From: Rikenella microfusus
GTDB lineage: Bacteria; Bacteroidota; Bacteroidia; Bacteroidales; VadinHA17
Assembly (NCBI GenBank): GCA_020722575.1
Contig: DYKN01000006.1
Coordinates: 1 to 64,000 of the forward strand
Reading direction: 5' to 3'
Length of the DNA: 64,000 bases
The notes below the pieces were generated by a model. That model was not told where the DNA came from, did no database searches, and saw only the letters and a list, made by a program, of their open reading frames with translations. Positions 49,855 through 58,424 of this stretch are shown here, piece after piece (position 1 is the stretch's first letter; every line of letters starts with the position of its first letter). The translations under genes were made by a program, and so were the position numbers.

Positions 49855-50234
49855 TTCTTTTGCTTTTGTTTACGTTTTTTAACTTCTTTCTGCATAATTT
49901 TCATAATTTCTTCCATTTCTTTCAGTGAGATGGCTCTGGATTCAGTAAAAAAGTTTACCATGTTTTTAAAAGAATTGGAGAAATAGTCACGGACGAAACT
50001 CTTCAGATGGTTTTTAGAATATTCCTCTTTGGTTATTAAAGGGTAATATTCGTGTGAACGGCCATATTCTTTATGGCTCACAAATCCTTTATCCTGAAGA
50101 ATTCTTACAATTGTGCTCACCGTTGTGTAGGCAGGTTTCGGATCCGGGAAATGTTCAAGAATGTCTTTGATAAAGCCTTTTTCAATTTTCCAGAGAACTT
50201 TCATAACCTCTTCTTCTGCTCTTGTTAATCTCAT
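49851..50234 (-). CDS. BlaI/MecI/CopY-family repressor
   Basis: Winged-helix dimeric repressor of 127 residues: LTRAEEEVMKVLWKIEKGFIKDILEHFPDPKPAYTTVSTIVRILQDKGFVSHKEYGRSHEYYPLITKEEYS is the DNA-binding domain and recognition helix, followed by a dimerisation helix and a Lys-rich C-terminus. First gene of the pair with the M56 peptidase; the operator and promoter lie at 50265-50299, so it is expected to repress its own operon. The M56 partner would inactivate it. Confidence 0.92.
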   Translation of the reverse strand: MRLTRAEEEVMKVLWKIEKGFIKDILEHFPDPKPAYTTVSTIVRILQDKGFVSHKEYGRSHEYYPLITKEEYSKNHLKSFVRDYFSNSFKNMVNFFTESRAISLKEMEEIMKIMQKEVKKRKQKQKK

Positions 50235-50264
50235 AGTTTTAATTTTTTTAAGTTAATACTGGTA

Positions 50265-50299
50265 CAAATATAAAACGAAATATTTAGTTTTGCAACTAA
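50265..50299 (-). promoter_or_regulatory. Promoter and BlaI operator of the repressor operon
   Basis: The -7 element TATATTTG (50272-50265) is followed, 19 bp upstream, by TTGC (50295-50292), a poor -33 box, which sits inside a perfect palindrome TTAGTT-TTGC-AACTAA (50284-50299). The palindrome is a good candidate for the BlaI-type dimer operator; its position over the -33 region would block RNA polymerase. The divergent permease start at 50406 is about 105 bp away and could share control. Confidence 0.65.
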
Positions 50300-50405
50300 T
50301 TTTTTAATTTTTTTTAATCCTGTTGCTTTTTTTTGCTTCGCGAATATTTTTTTGTATTTTTCGAAAATATTTTATCAAAGGGGTCCGATATTTTTAGCAG
50401 GTTAT

Positions 50406-51650
50406 ATGTTTAGCTTCACAATTTTTAAAGAGAATTTACGGATTTCGTTAAGGGCTATCAGGTCAAACCGGATAAGAACTGTGCTTACCATTTGCATTAT
50501 TGCATTTGGAATTATGGCGCTTATCGGGATTTTAACAGCCATTGATGCAATAAAGACTTCACTTACCGATCAGTTTACGATGATGGGAGCTAATTCTTTT
50601 ACCATAACATCGAGGGGGATGAATGTTCAGATTGGTAACAGGAGGTATAGGGCGAGGAATTTTTCAAGGATAACATATCGTGAGGCTGAAGAGTTCAAAA
50701 GGGTATTCAATGAGCCGGCATGGGTATCTGTTTCTTATAATGCTTCGGCAATGGCCACCATTAAATTCGGGCAGGAAAAGACGAACCCGAATGTTACACT
50801 GACAGGAGTAGATGAGAATTATTTAAATGTTTCGGGTTATGAGATAGAAACAGGCAGGAATTTTTCAGCTGAAGAAGTCAGGCTTGGGCGTTATCTTGCA
50901 TTAATTGGGAAAGATGTTGAGAGAAGTCTTTTTCCTGCCGGTATAGATCCTCTGGGAAAGGAAATAGTAGTGGCAGGTCTGAAACTTAAGGTTGCGGGAG
51001 TTCTTAAATCGAAAGGGGCCAGTGCAATAAGCGGGGATAATGTATGTTTTATACCCGTTACCACTGCCAGGCAATTTTTTTCAAGGCCAAACATGACATT
51101 TCAGATTGCAGTAATGCCTTTTAAATCAGGAAATCTCGATCTTGTTGCAGGTGCGGCAGAAAGTGTATTCAGAATTGTTCGTAACCTTAACCCGAGAGAT
51201 GAATCAGATTTCAACATTACTAAAAGCGATAACATTGTAAAACTTCTGCTTGAGAATATTAAGTATGTAACGCTTGCTGCAACTCTTATAGGTATTATAA
51301 CTTTATTTGGGGCTTCAGTCGGATTGATGAACATAATGTTGGTTTCAGTCACAGAAAGAACCCGTGAAATAGGCACAAGAAAAGCTGTAGGCGCCAAACC
51401 TTCGACAATAAAGAACCAGTTTCTTTTTGAATCAATTATTATTGGCCAGATGGGTGGATTTTTTGGCATAATTATGGGGGTAATTATTGGAAATATTGTA
51501 TCTTCATTGCTAAAATCAAGTTTTGTGGTTCCATGGGTCTGGATAGGTACCGGTGTAGCAGTATGTTTTCTGGTAGGTGTCGTATCGGGTTACGCTCCTG
51601 CAGTTAAAGCGGCGAATATTAACCCCATTGAAGCCTTAAGATATGAATAG
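50406..51650 (+). CDS. MacB/FtsX-type ABC transporter permease
   Basis: Inner-membrane permease of 414 residues: N-terminal membrane segment (VLTICIIAFGIMALIGILTAI), a large periplasmic MacB core domain (about 50-275, including SITSRGMNVQI, VSGYEIETGRNFSAEEV), and three C-terminal helices with the FtsX domain (ASVGLMNIMLVSVTERTREIGTRKAVGAKPSTIKNQFLFESIIIG). The ATG at 50406 matches the family; a TTG at 50352 opens the frame further but adds a hydrophobic extension of poor fit. No ATPase gene adjoins it, so the partner must be elsewhere. Divergent from the BlaI operon and followed by the SiaC-like gene. Confidence 0.88.
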   Translation: MFSFTIFKENLRISLRAIRSNRIRTVLTICIIAFGIMALIGILTAIDAIKTSLTDQFTMMGANSFTITSRGMNVQIGNRRYRARNFSRITYREAEEFKRVFNEPAWVSVSYNASAMATIKFGQEKTNPNVTLTGVDENYLNVSGYEIETGRNFSAEEVRLGRYLALIGKDVERSLFPAGIDPLGKEIVVAGLKLKVAGVLKSKGASAISGDNVCFIPVTTARQFFSRPNMTFQIAVMPFKSGNLDLVAGAAESVFRIVRNLNPRDESDFNITKSDNIVKLLLENIKYVTLAATLIGIITLFGASVGLMNIMLVSVTERTREIGTRKAVGAKPSTIKNQFLFESIIIGQMGGFFGIIMGVIIGNIVSSLLKSSFVVPWVWIGTGVAVCFLVGVVSGYAPAVKAANINPIEALRYE

Positions 51651-51667
51651 ACATAAACCCTAAAGAA

Positions 51668-52045
51668 ATGGAAAAAATAATCATCCAGGAAGAATTGAAA
51701 AATTGTCCGGGAATGTATTATTTCCCTGAAAACAACAGGCTGGAAGTTAAAGGCCGTTCAATTCCTGAGAATCCTGAAATCATCTTCAGGAAGCTTGATG
51801 AATGGATCACAGGGCATTTTGAGAAAAATGATTCGCTGCTGGTTGACATTATGCTGGAATATATTAACAGCGGTTCTTCGAAATATCTTTATGAAATACT
51901 CAAAAAACTTGCCGAATATGCGGCAAGGGGAAGAAATATTTCAATCAGGTGGCTTTATGAGGAGGATGATGAAGCCATGTTAGAACTTGGAGAACATTAT
52001 CGCGATGCTGCCGGAATACCCATGAAAATTGAAATGATAATTTAA
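51668..52045 (+). CDS. SiaC-family (DUF1987) regulatory phosphoprotein
   Basis: A 125-residue protein of the family of Pseudomonas SiaC, a partner of diguanylate cyclases and a substrate of the SiaB/SiaA kinase/phosphatase pair. Key features: RLEVKGRSIPENPEIIFRKLDEWI, LLVDIMLEYINSGSSKYLYEILKKLAEYAARGRNISIRWLYEEDDEAMLELGEHYRDAAGIPMKIEMI. The serine/threonine in the YINSGSSK loop corresponds to the phosphosite. No SiaA, SiaB or GGDEF gene is adjacent. It lies 17 bp after the permease gene, so the two are probably co-transcribed, for unknown reasons. Confidence 0.85.
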   Translation: MEKIIIQEELKNCPGMYYFPENNRLEVKGRSIPENPEIIFRKLDEWITGHFEKNDSLLVDIMLEYINSGSSKYLYEILKKLAEYAARGRNISIRWLYEEDDEAMLELGEHYRDAAGIPMKIEMII

Positions 52046-52098
52046 TCTCAGCAGCTAAATAATTTGGACTGGAGCATGTAATTATATCAGAAATTAAA

Positions 52099-52147
52099 AA
52101 CCCCTCTTGTATTCAGCAGGTATCTCGCAGGAGGGGTTATTTTTTTC
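52099..52147 (+). terminator. Bidirectional terminator between the SiaC-like gene and gapA
   Basis: AACCCCTC (52099-52106) pairs with GAGGGGTT (52131-52138); seven T residues follow on the plus strand and five A residues precede it, giving a T-run on the minus strand too. It serves both convergent genes. Confidence 0.88.
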
Positions 52148-52169
52148 AGTATGTTTATTACTGCAGTTG

Positions 52170-53192
<1,023 letters not shown>

Positions 53193-53268
53193 TTATAAAA
53201 AATCTTAAGAAAGGCCAAAAATAGAAAAAAATTGTAATAAGAAAAAATTAATGTTAACAAAATAACAA

Positions 53269-54072
53269 TTACCTGTGAGTTCTCAGGATATTCGAAAGTT
53301 TATTGGCTTCGGGGTTAAGAGGGTCAATAATCATCCCAAAACGATAACTGGCAAATAATGAAAAAAATATAGCCTTATTTCTGGCAGCCTCCATAATGGG
53401 AATTGCTTTTGGGAAAACATTAATCTGTGCTCCCAGTTCAATGGCATGAATAATTTTTTCCTGTCTGCTGTACTCAAAATTGAATCCTCCTTTGGCAAAA
53501 AGACCTGGCAAAAACTTCCCTTCATCGAGCCCTTTAAAAAATGATGATTTGCTGTAGATCATCGAAGGATCATGCTTTTTGATATCAAACTTCTCTTCAA
53601 CAATCTCAGCCTCATAGGAGCTTATAAATTTAAGAATTTTGTAGTAGATAGGTTTATAGAATGCAATTACAGGGCCACCAGAAAAGAAATATCTTATTGC
53701 TACTCCTCCAAGGTCACCTTTTTGAAATATTTCTTTCTGGTATCCAGGGCCACCCCTGAAAAGAATTACAGAATTCTTTTTTCCGAAAACGAATGACCCG
53801 GGTGTCTGAAAATATGGATTGGTTAATTTTATTTCTTTCGGATGTCTTACTCCGGTAATGTCAAAATCAATAATCTTCCTCGTAAAATAATCAAGTCTTT
53901 TACCCTCCCTGTAACTGACACCAAATCCATCTGTGCTCAAAATAAGGCCTAATGTTACCTCATTACGGAAAACTATCTGAACCTGCTGGTCAGGCTCGCC
54001 CTGACCATATATTAAAGCTGTACTTAATAAAATAAGGATGGTTAAAATAATATACAGCTTCCGGATATTCAT
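53269..54072 (-). CDS. Exported protein of unknown function (267 aa)
   Basis: Not recognised beyond the phylum. The signal peptide MNIRKLYIILTILILLSTALIYG ends near Gln24. The mature part has alternating beta-type segments (VQIVFRNEVTLGLILSTDGFGVSYREG, SVILFRGGPGYQKEIFQKG, FFSLFASYRFGMIIDPLNPEANKL), suggesting an outer-membrane barrel or periplasmic beta protein. Lacks a lipobox and any TonB or carbohydrate motif. It lies between gapA and a small lipoprotein gene (54107-54235) in the same direction, and may be co-transcribed with the latter. Confidence 0.7.
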   Translation of the reverse strand: MNIRKLYIILTILILLSTALIYGQGEPDQQVQIVFRNEVTLGLILSTDGFGVSYREGKRLDYFTRKIIDFDITGVRHPKEIKLTNPYFQTPGSFVFGKKNSVILFRGGPGYQKEIFQKGDLGGVAIRYFFSGGPVIAFYKPIYYKILKFISSYEAEIVEEKFDIKKHDPSMIYSKSSFFKGLDEGKFLPGLFAKGGFNFEYSRQEKIIHAIELGAQINVFPKAIPIMEAARNKAIFFSLFASYRFGMIIDPLNPEANKLSNILRTHR

Positions 54073-54106
54073 AATTATTCAGGAAATTATAAGCATCCCC
54101 CATTAA

Positions 54107-54235
54107 CTAAGCATTCTTCTTGTTGATATTCTCAACTGTAGCTTTGGCGTAAGCAGGACATGTCTTCTTCTGACATGAAGAAACCAGTAATATAACAGCA
54201 AATGCCACTAATAGAGTAATGGTAACTTTTTTCAT
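54107..54235 (-). CDS. Small lipoprotein, 42 residues
   Basis: Minus-strand ATG at 54235 to TAG at 54107, product starting MKKVTITLLVAFAVILLVSS followed by CQKKTCPAYAKATVENINKKNA. The first 20 residues are a typical lipoprotein signal with lipobox VSSC, leaving a mature 22-residue peptide containing CPAYA. Short lipoproteins with a Cys-Pro-Ala-Tyr segment are seen in Bacteroidota, but I do not know a function. It lies 34 bp upstream of the 267-residue exported protein gene, so the pair may be one transcript. The gap to the next gene (54236-54533) is AT-rich with no other gene. Confidence 0.75.
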   Translation of the reverse strand: MKKVTITLLVAFAVILLVSSCQKKTCPAYAKATVENINKKNA

Positions 54236-54533
54236 ATCTTCTGACTTTAATAAATTTTACACACAACAAAAATAAAACATTAATATTAATAATTTTCTTT
54301 TGATTAATTTTATTTTAAAACAAATTGTATGCCTTTTTTGTTTTGCCTCAATTATTCTTAATAACTGTCTATTGATCAAAAAAATTGTGTAATCGTAAAA
54401 ACATTCTGACATATTGTTTGTTAAATAAATGATAAAATAATTTTTGATATTTGTTTTTTGTAATGGCTACTGAATGAGGCTTATTAAATAACCTCTATTT
54501 TAATTGCAAATTGAACCGGCGCATAAATGAAAA

Positions 54534-55451
54534 ATGAAAAAGTTAATTTCAATATTATTTATAATTATGAGCATATCAGGTAAATCTCAGGTAAAACCTG
54601 CATTGAATGATCTATCTCCTGAAGAAGCGAAAGTAATACTTAAGAAAGGAACAGAATTGCCTTTCACAGGTAAATTTGAAAAACACACGGCCCATGGAAC
54701 TTATATATGCAGGCAATGTGGTTCGGCATTATTTTATTCTGATTCAAAATTTGATGCACGTTGCGGTTGGCCAAGTTTTGATGAGGAAATTTCAGGGGCC
54801 GTTTTGCGGAGGCCTGATGCCGACGGGCTCCGGACTGAAATAATCTGCAGTTATTGTGGTGGACATCTGGGGCATGTCTTTGAAGGGGAAGGATTCACAC
54901 CACGTAATACCAGACACTGTGTAAATTCATTGTCGCTCGACTTTGTGCCGGTGAAACTGGAGCCCGGACGCTACGGAACCGCAATTTTTGCCGGAGGATG
55001 TTTCTGGGGAGTCGAATACTTCCTTCAGAAGGAACCCGGGGTGATTTCTGTCACATCAGGCTTTACCGGCGGACATGTGAAAAATCCTTCATACAAACAG
55101 GTATGCACAGGAACCACCGGACATGCCGAAGCTGTAAAAGTAATATACGATACCCGTAAAACAACTTACGAAAAACTGCTTAAACTTTTTCTCGAAATTC
55201 ATGATCCCACACAGGTTAATAGGCAGGGACCTGATATTGGAGAACAATACAGATCGGAAATATTTTACCTGAACAATGAACAGAAAACTCTGGCAGAAAA
55301 ATATCTTAATATCCTGCGGGCCAAAGGCCTCATTATAGCTACACGCATAACTCATGCTTCTGAATTTTATGAGGCTGAAGATTATCACCAGGACTACTAT
55401 TTCAAAACTGGTAAAATGCCTTATTGCCACGGCTACACAAAACGGTTCTGA
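54534..55451 (+). CDS. msrBA: Exported bifunctional methionine sulfoxide reductase (MsrB-MsrA)
   Basis: Repairs oxidised methionine in exported proteins. 305 residues: a signal peptide (MKKLISILFIIMSISGKSQ), an MsrB domain (about 24-145) with zinc-site CRQC and CSYC, and RHCVNSLSLDF holding the catalytic Cys, then an MsrA domain (about 150-300) with GGCFWGVEY catalytic Cys and the SGFTGG, GHAEAV and YHQDY blocks. The domain order B-A reverses that of the classical PilB-type A-B fusions, but B-A fusions are known too. Its export gives envelope protection in an anaerobe. Monocistronic. Confidence 0.94.
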   Translation: MKKLISILFIIMSISGKSQVKPALNDLSPEEAKVILKKGTELPFTGKFEKHTAHGTYICRQCGSALFYSDSKFDARCGWPSFDEEISGAVLRRPDADGLRTEIICSYCGGHLGHVFEGEGFTPRNTRHCVNSLSLDFVPVKLEPGRYGTAIFAGGCFWGVEYFLQKEPGVISVTSGFTGGHVKNPSYKQVCTGTTGHAEAVKVIYDTRKTTYEKLLKLFLEIHDPTQVNRQGPDIGEQYRSEIFYLNNEQKTLAEKYLNILRAKGLIIATRITHASEFYEAEDYHQDYYFKTGKMPYCHGYTKRF

Positions 55452-55790
55452 AATCTGCACATGTTTTTTAATCTCAACATCACTTCTTATATTTATATGC
55501 TCTTTTAATTGATTGAGTGATGTTGTTCTGGTAGAGCCATATATTTAATAATGAAACCAGACTGGTTTAATTTATGCAGGCAAGTTTTAAAATGATTTAA
55601 ATCTTTTCCTATTCTGGTTTCATGTTTGCTCTTCCTGGTCATCCACTGATGCTTCGGTCAGACAAAGCCCAAATGGTGGGGAGAATTTAAAGCTTATAAT
55701 TAAGACACACTTTGGATAAATTTAAGGAGGCAAGAAAAGAAATAAAGATATAATAAATTGATAAACTGATATTTATTTAAATAAGTGCTT
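55452..55790 (+). other. Structured region before the nitroreductase, no clear gene
   Basis: This 339-bp gap contains inverted repeats. AACATCACT (55476-55484) pairs with AGTGATGTT (55516-55524). ATGAAACCAGA (55551-55561) pairs perfectly with TCTGGTTTCAT (55613-55623). The first of these also forms the local palindrome AAACCAGACTGGTTT (55554-55568), so the two pairings are mutually exclusive. A 14-codon frame at 55551-55595 is a possible leader peptide but has no support. No RNA family is recognised. Confidence 0.45.
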
Positions 55791-56546
55791 ATGAAAGAAA
55801 TATTTGATATTCTGCTGAACAGACGAACAATCAGGAATTATCTTGAAAAGGATGTAAGTGATGAAATTCTTCACAGAATACTTTCCGCGGCCATTCGTAC
55901 CTCAACAACCGGGAATATGCAGGTATACAGCATTATAATAACCAGAGACAGCGAAAAGAAGAAAGAGCTGCTGCCACTGCATTTTAACCAGAAAATGGTT
56001 ATTGAAGCACCTGTTCTGCTTACTTTCTGTGCCGATTTTAACAGATTCACAAAATGGTGCAGGCAGAGGAAAGCAGAACCCGGTTACGATAATTTCCTTT
56101 CATTTTTTACTGCTGCCATCGATGCTTTAATTGTAGCACAAACCGTTTGCATTGCCGCTGAAGCATCAGGCCTTGGTATATGCTATCTTGGAACAACAAC
56201 ATATATGGCACATAAAATTATTGAAGTGCTTAATCTGCCAAAGGGTGTGGTACCGGTTACAACATTAACACTCGGATGGCCTGCCGGGATACCTGAACAG
56301 GTCGACAGGCTTCCACTTGAGGCTGTTATACATCATGAAACATATCGTGATTACTCTTCTGATGATATTGATAAAATTTACCATGAAAAAGAACAGAGAC
56401 CCGATTCACTTAAGTTTATCCGGGAAAACAATAAAGAGACCCTTCCCCAGGTATTTACTGATGTCAGGTATAGGAGGGAGGATAACATTCATTTCTCGAA
56501 ATTACTCCTGAAAGTACTTAAGGATCAGGGTTTCATGAATCAATAG
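55791..56546 (+). CDS. Nitroreductase-family NAD(P)H oxidoreductase
   Basis: FMN-dependent reductase of 251 residues. The ATG at 55791 is preferred to a GTG two codons upstream. The N-terminus FDILLNRRTIRNYLEKDVSDEILHRILSAAIRTSTTGNMQVYSII is the FMN-binding start (RRxIRxF/Y), SGLGICYLGT is the second FMN contact, and VVPVTTLTLGWPAG closes the core. The C-terminal extension (about 190-251) resembles the NfsA/NADPH-type group. No specific substrate is evident; flavin-linked reduction of quinones or nitro compounds is the general activity. Solitary gene behind a long leader with possible structured elements. Confidence 0.9.
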   Translation: MKEIFDILLNRRTIRNYLEKDVSDEILHRILSAAIRTSTTGNMQVYSIIITRDSEKKKELLPLHFNQKMVIEAPVLLTFCADFNRFTKWCRQRKAEPGYDNFLSFFTAAIDALIVAQTVCIAAEASGLGICYLGTTTYMAHKIIEVLNLPKGVVPVTTLTLGWPAGIPEQVDRLPLEAVIHHETYRDYSSDDIDKIYHEKEQRPDSLKFIRENNKETLPQVFTDVRYRREDNIHFSKLLLKVLKDQGFMNQ

Positions 56547-56634
56547 AAATTTAAACGATTCTTCGTAACATCTTTATTGTACTGACCAGAAGAAGTACCT
56601 GCTTCTCAGATTTACCAGCAAGTAAGTATCTCTT

Positions 56635-57396
56635 TTATTCCCTTCTGTTGATATTATAAATATTTGCTTGCTGGGTGGGGGTAATTGTAATGTCGCTGAT
56701 ACAGACATGTGGTGGCTGATGGGCGCACCAGTAAACAGCCTCAGCTATATCTTCAGCCTTAAGAGTGTCAATTCCCCTGTATACATCTTTCGCCCTTGCT
56801 TTATCACCCTTAAACCTTACAAGTGAAAACTCTGTTTCCACCATACCCGGAGCAACATTTGTAACTTTTATGTTATGCTTCAGCAAATCAATTCTCATCG
56901 ACCTTGAAAGTGAATCAACAGCATGCTTTGTTGCACAGTAAACGTTTCCACTTTCATATTCCAGCTTGCCCGCAATTGATGAGATGTTGAAAATGTGCCC
57001 TTTTTTTCTGGCAACCATCAGTGGAGCAACTGCTCTTGTTACATATAATAACCCCTTAATGTTGGTGTCAACCATCCTGTCCCAGTCGTCAATATTTCCC
57101 CTGTCAATGGGATCAAGTCCTACAGCCAGACCAGCATTATTAACAAGTATGTCAATGTTCTTCCATTCTTCTGGCATTTCATTAATTATGTCTTCAACTT
57201 CATATCTTTTCCTGACATCAAAGTTCAGGCTCAGTACCTTGATGTTATTATACTTTTTAAGCTCCTCCACAACTTCCTCAAGCCTCTCTGTCCGCCTCCC
57301 CGTTATAATCACATCATAACCATTTGCGGCAAATTTGCCTGCTATAGCCCTGCCAATGCCAGCTGTTGAACCCGTAACCATTATTATCCTGTTCAT
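56635..57396 (-). CDS. SDR-family NAD(P)-dependent oxidoreductase (YdfG-like)
   Basis: Short-chain dehydrogenase of 253 residues with TGSTAGIGRAIA (about 7-18), NNAGLAVG (about 88-95), the catalytic Ser in FNISSIAGK and the YCATK catalytic Tyr-Lys pair, and the PGMVETEFS loop. ITGRRTERLEE (Arg at the end of beta-2) favours NADPH. Closest in type to YdfG, which oxidises L-allo-threonine/serine and reduces malonic semialdehyde, but that is an inference from the family. Monocistronic and divergent from ubiE. Confidence 0.9.
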   Translation of the reverse strand: MNRIIMVTGSTAGIGRAIAGKFAANGYDVIITGRRTERLEEVVEELKKYNNIKVLSLNFDVRKRYEVEDIINEMPEEWKNIDILVNNAGLAVGLDPIDRGNIDDWDRMVDTNIKGLLYVTRAVAPLMVARKKGHIFNISSIAGKLEYESGNVYCATKHAVDSLSRSMRIDLLKHNIKVTNVAPGMVETEFSLVRFKGDKARAKDVYRGIDTLKAEDIAEAVYWCAHQPPHVCISDITITPTQQANIYNINRRE

Positions 57397-57599
57397 TTTA
57401 ATAATATTTTTTATTATTTTCAGTAAAGGTAAAAATATTTCTTAATGTTAACGTAAGCCTGTTATTAAAAATCTCTCTTGTTCTTCATAATCAACTTTTT
57501 ACCTGTTCAATGCATGGAATTATAGGGAGAAATGGTTGAAAATGGTTTATCAGGTAACATTCCTCAGAAAAGAAAATCAAAACAATTAAATTATGTACT

Positions 57600-57607
57600 T
57601 ATATTTG
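57600..57607 (+). promoter_or_regulatory. -7 element of ubiE, leaderless
   Basis: TATATTTG matches the consensus; the start of transcription would lie near 57611, and the first ATG is at 57612. No distinct -33 box is found. The spacing implies a leaderless mRNA. Confidence 0.6.
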
Positions 57608-57611
57608 CCCG

Positions 57612-58343
57612 ATGATGATACCGGCCGATAAAGATATAACTAACAGAAGGAAAGAGGTTAAATCGATGTTTGATTCGATAGCCCCGACATATGATTTTCT
57701 TAATCATCTTCTTTCTTTTGGCATTGACAGGCGCTGGCGAAAAAATGCTCTCAAAAAAGTGCTTGCCGGCAATAATCCAGTATCTATACTTGATGTGGCA
57801 ACGGGAACGGGCGACCTTGCCATCGAGGCTGCAAAATATAACCCTTTGAAAATTACTGGTCTGGATATTTCAGAAAGAATGTTGAAAATTGCAGCTGAAA
57901 AAATAAAAAGGAAGGGATTGTCAGAGAAAATTGAGCTGGTAAAGGGTGAATCTGAAAAACTTCCATTTCCCGATAACTGTTTTGATATTGTTATGTCAGC
58001 TTTTGGCGTCAGAAATTTCGCCAACCTTGAATCTGGTTTGAGTGAAATGGTAAGAGTTACTGCTCCAGGTGGCAGAGTAATGATTCTGGAATTTTCAAAA
58101 CCTTCAAAAAAACTGTTCATTAAGCTTTTTAACTTTTATTTTTTTAATATATTACCTTTTATAGGACATCTTTTCTCGGGTCATCCCGGTGCATACAGGT
58201 ACCTTCCTGAATCAGTTGCCTCTTTCCCCGAAAAAGAGAAGTTTATCAGCATAATGAACAATTCAGGCTTAAAAGAAATAGTAAACATTGCCTTTACGGA
58301 AGGTATCGTTACCTTCTACATGGGAATTAAAAAGCCAGGTTGA
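57612..58343 (+). CDS. ubiE: Demethylmenaquinone methyltransferase
   Basis: Final methylation of menaquinone; in an organism without ubiquinone the MenG activity is meant. The 243-residue SAM-dependent methyltransferase shows the UbiE signature VKSMFDSIAPTYDFLNHLLSFGIDRRWRK (about 16-44), ILDVATGTGDLAIEAAKYNP (SAM motif I), GLDISERMLKIAAEK, FDIVMSAFGVRNFANLESGLSEMVRVTAPGGRVMILEFS and the YRYLPESV...FP C-terminal block. Two ATG codons at 57612 and 57615 compete. Followed by porT after 81 bp, a gene order seen in other Bacteroidota. Confidence 0.96.
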   Translation: MMIPADKDITNRRKEVKSMFDSIAPTYDFLNHLLSFGIDRRWRKNALKKVLAGNNPVSILDVATGTGDLAIEAAKYNPLKITGLDISERMLKIAAEKIKRKGLSEKIELVKGESEKLPFPDNCFDIVMSAFGVRNFANLESGLSEMVRVTAPGGRVMILEFSKPSKKLFIKLFNFYFFNILPFIGHLFSGHPGAYRYLPESVASFPEKEKFISIMNNSGLKEIVNIAFTEGIVTFYMGIKKPG

Positions 58344-58411
58344 TTAAAAAAAGTAACGGGCAATAACCCACTGGTTTTTAAAGTTTATATGGAAGATTTC
58401 TGATAAAAAAT

Positions 58412-58419
58412 TACATTTG
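58412..58419 (+). promoter_or_regulatory. -7 element of porT, leaderless with GTG start
   Basis: TACATTTG matches TAnnTTTG; the expected transcription start is near 58423, two bases before the GTG at 58425. No clear -33 box. The signal peptide requires this GTG, so the mRNA would be practically leaderless. Confidence 0.55.
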
Positions 58420-58424
58420 CATCT

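Noticed and set aside
55551..55595. 14-codon leader peptide (MKPDWFNLCRQVLK)
   Set aside because: Too short to support by sequence alone; no repeated regulatory codon and no visible attenuator with U-run.
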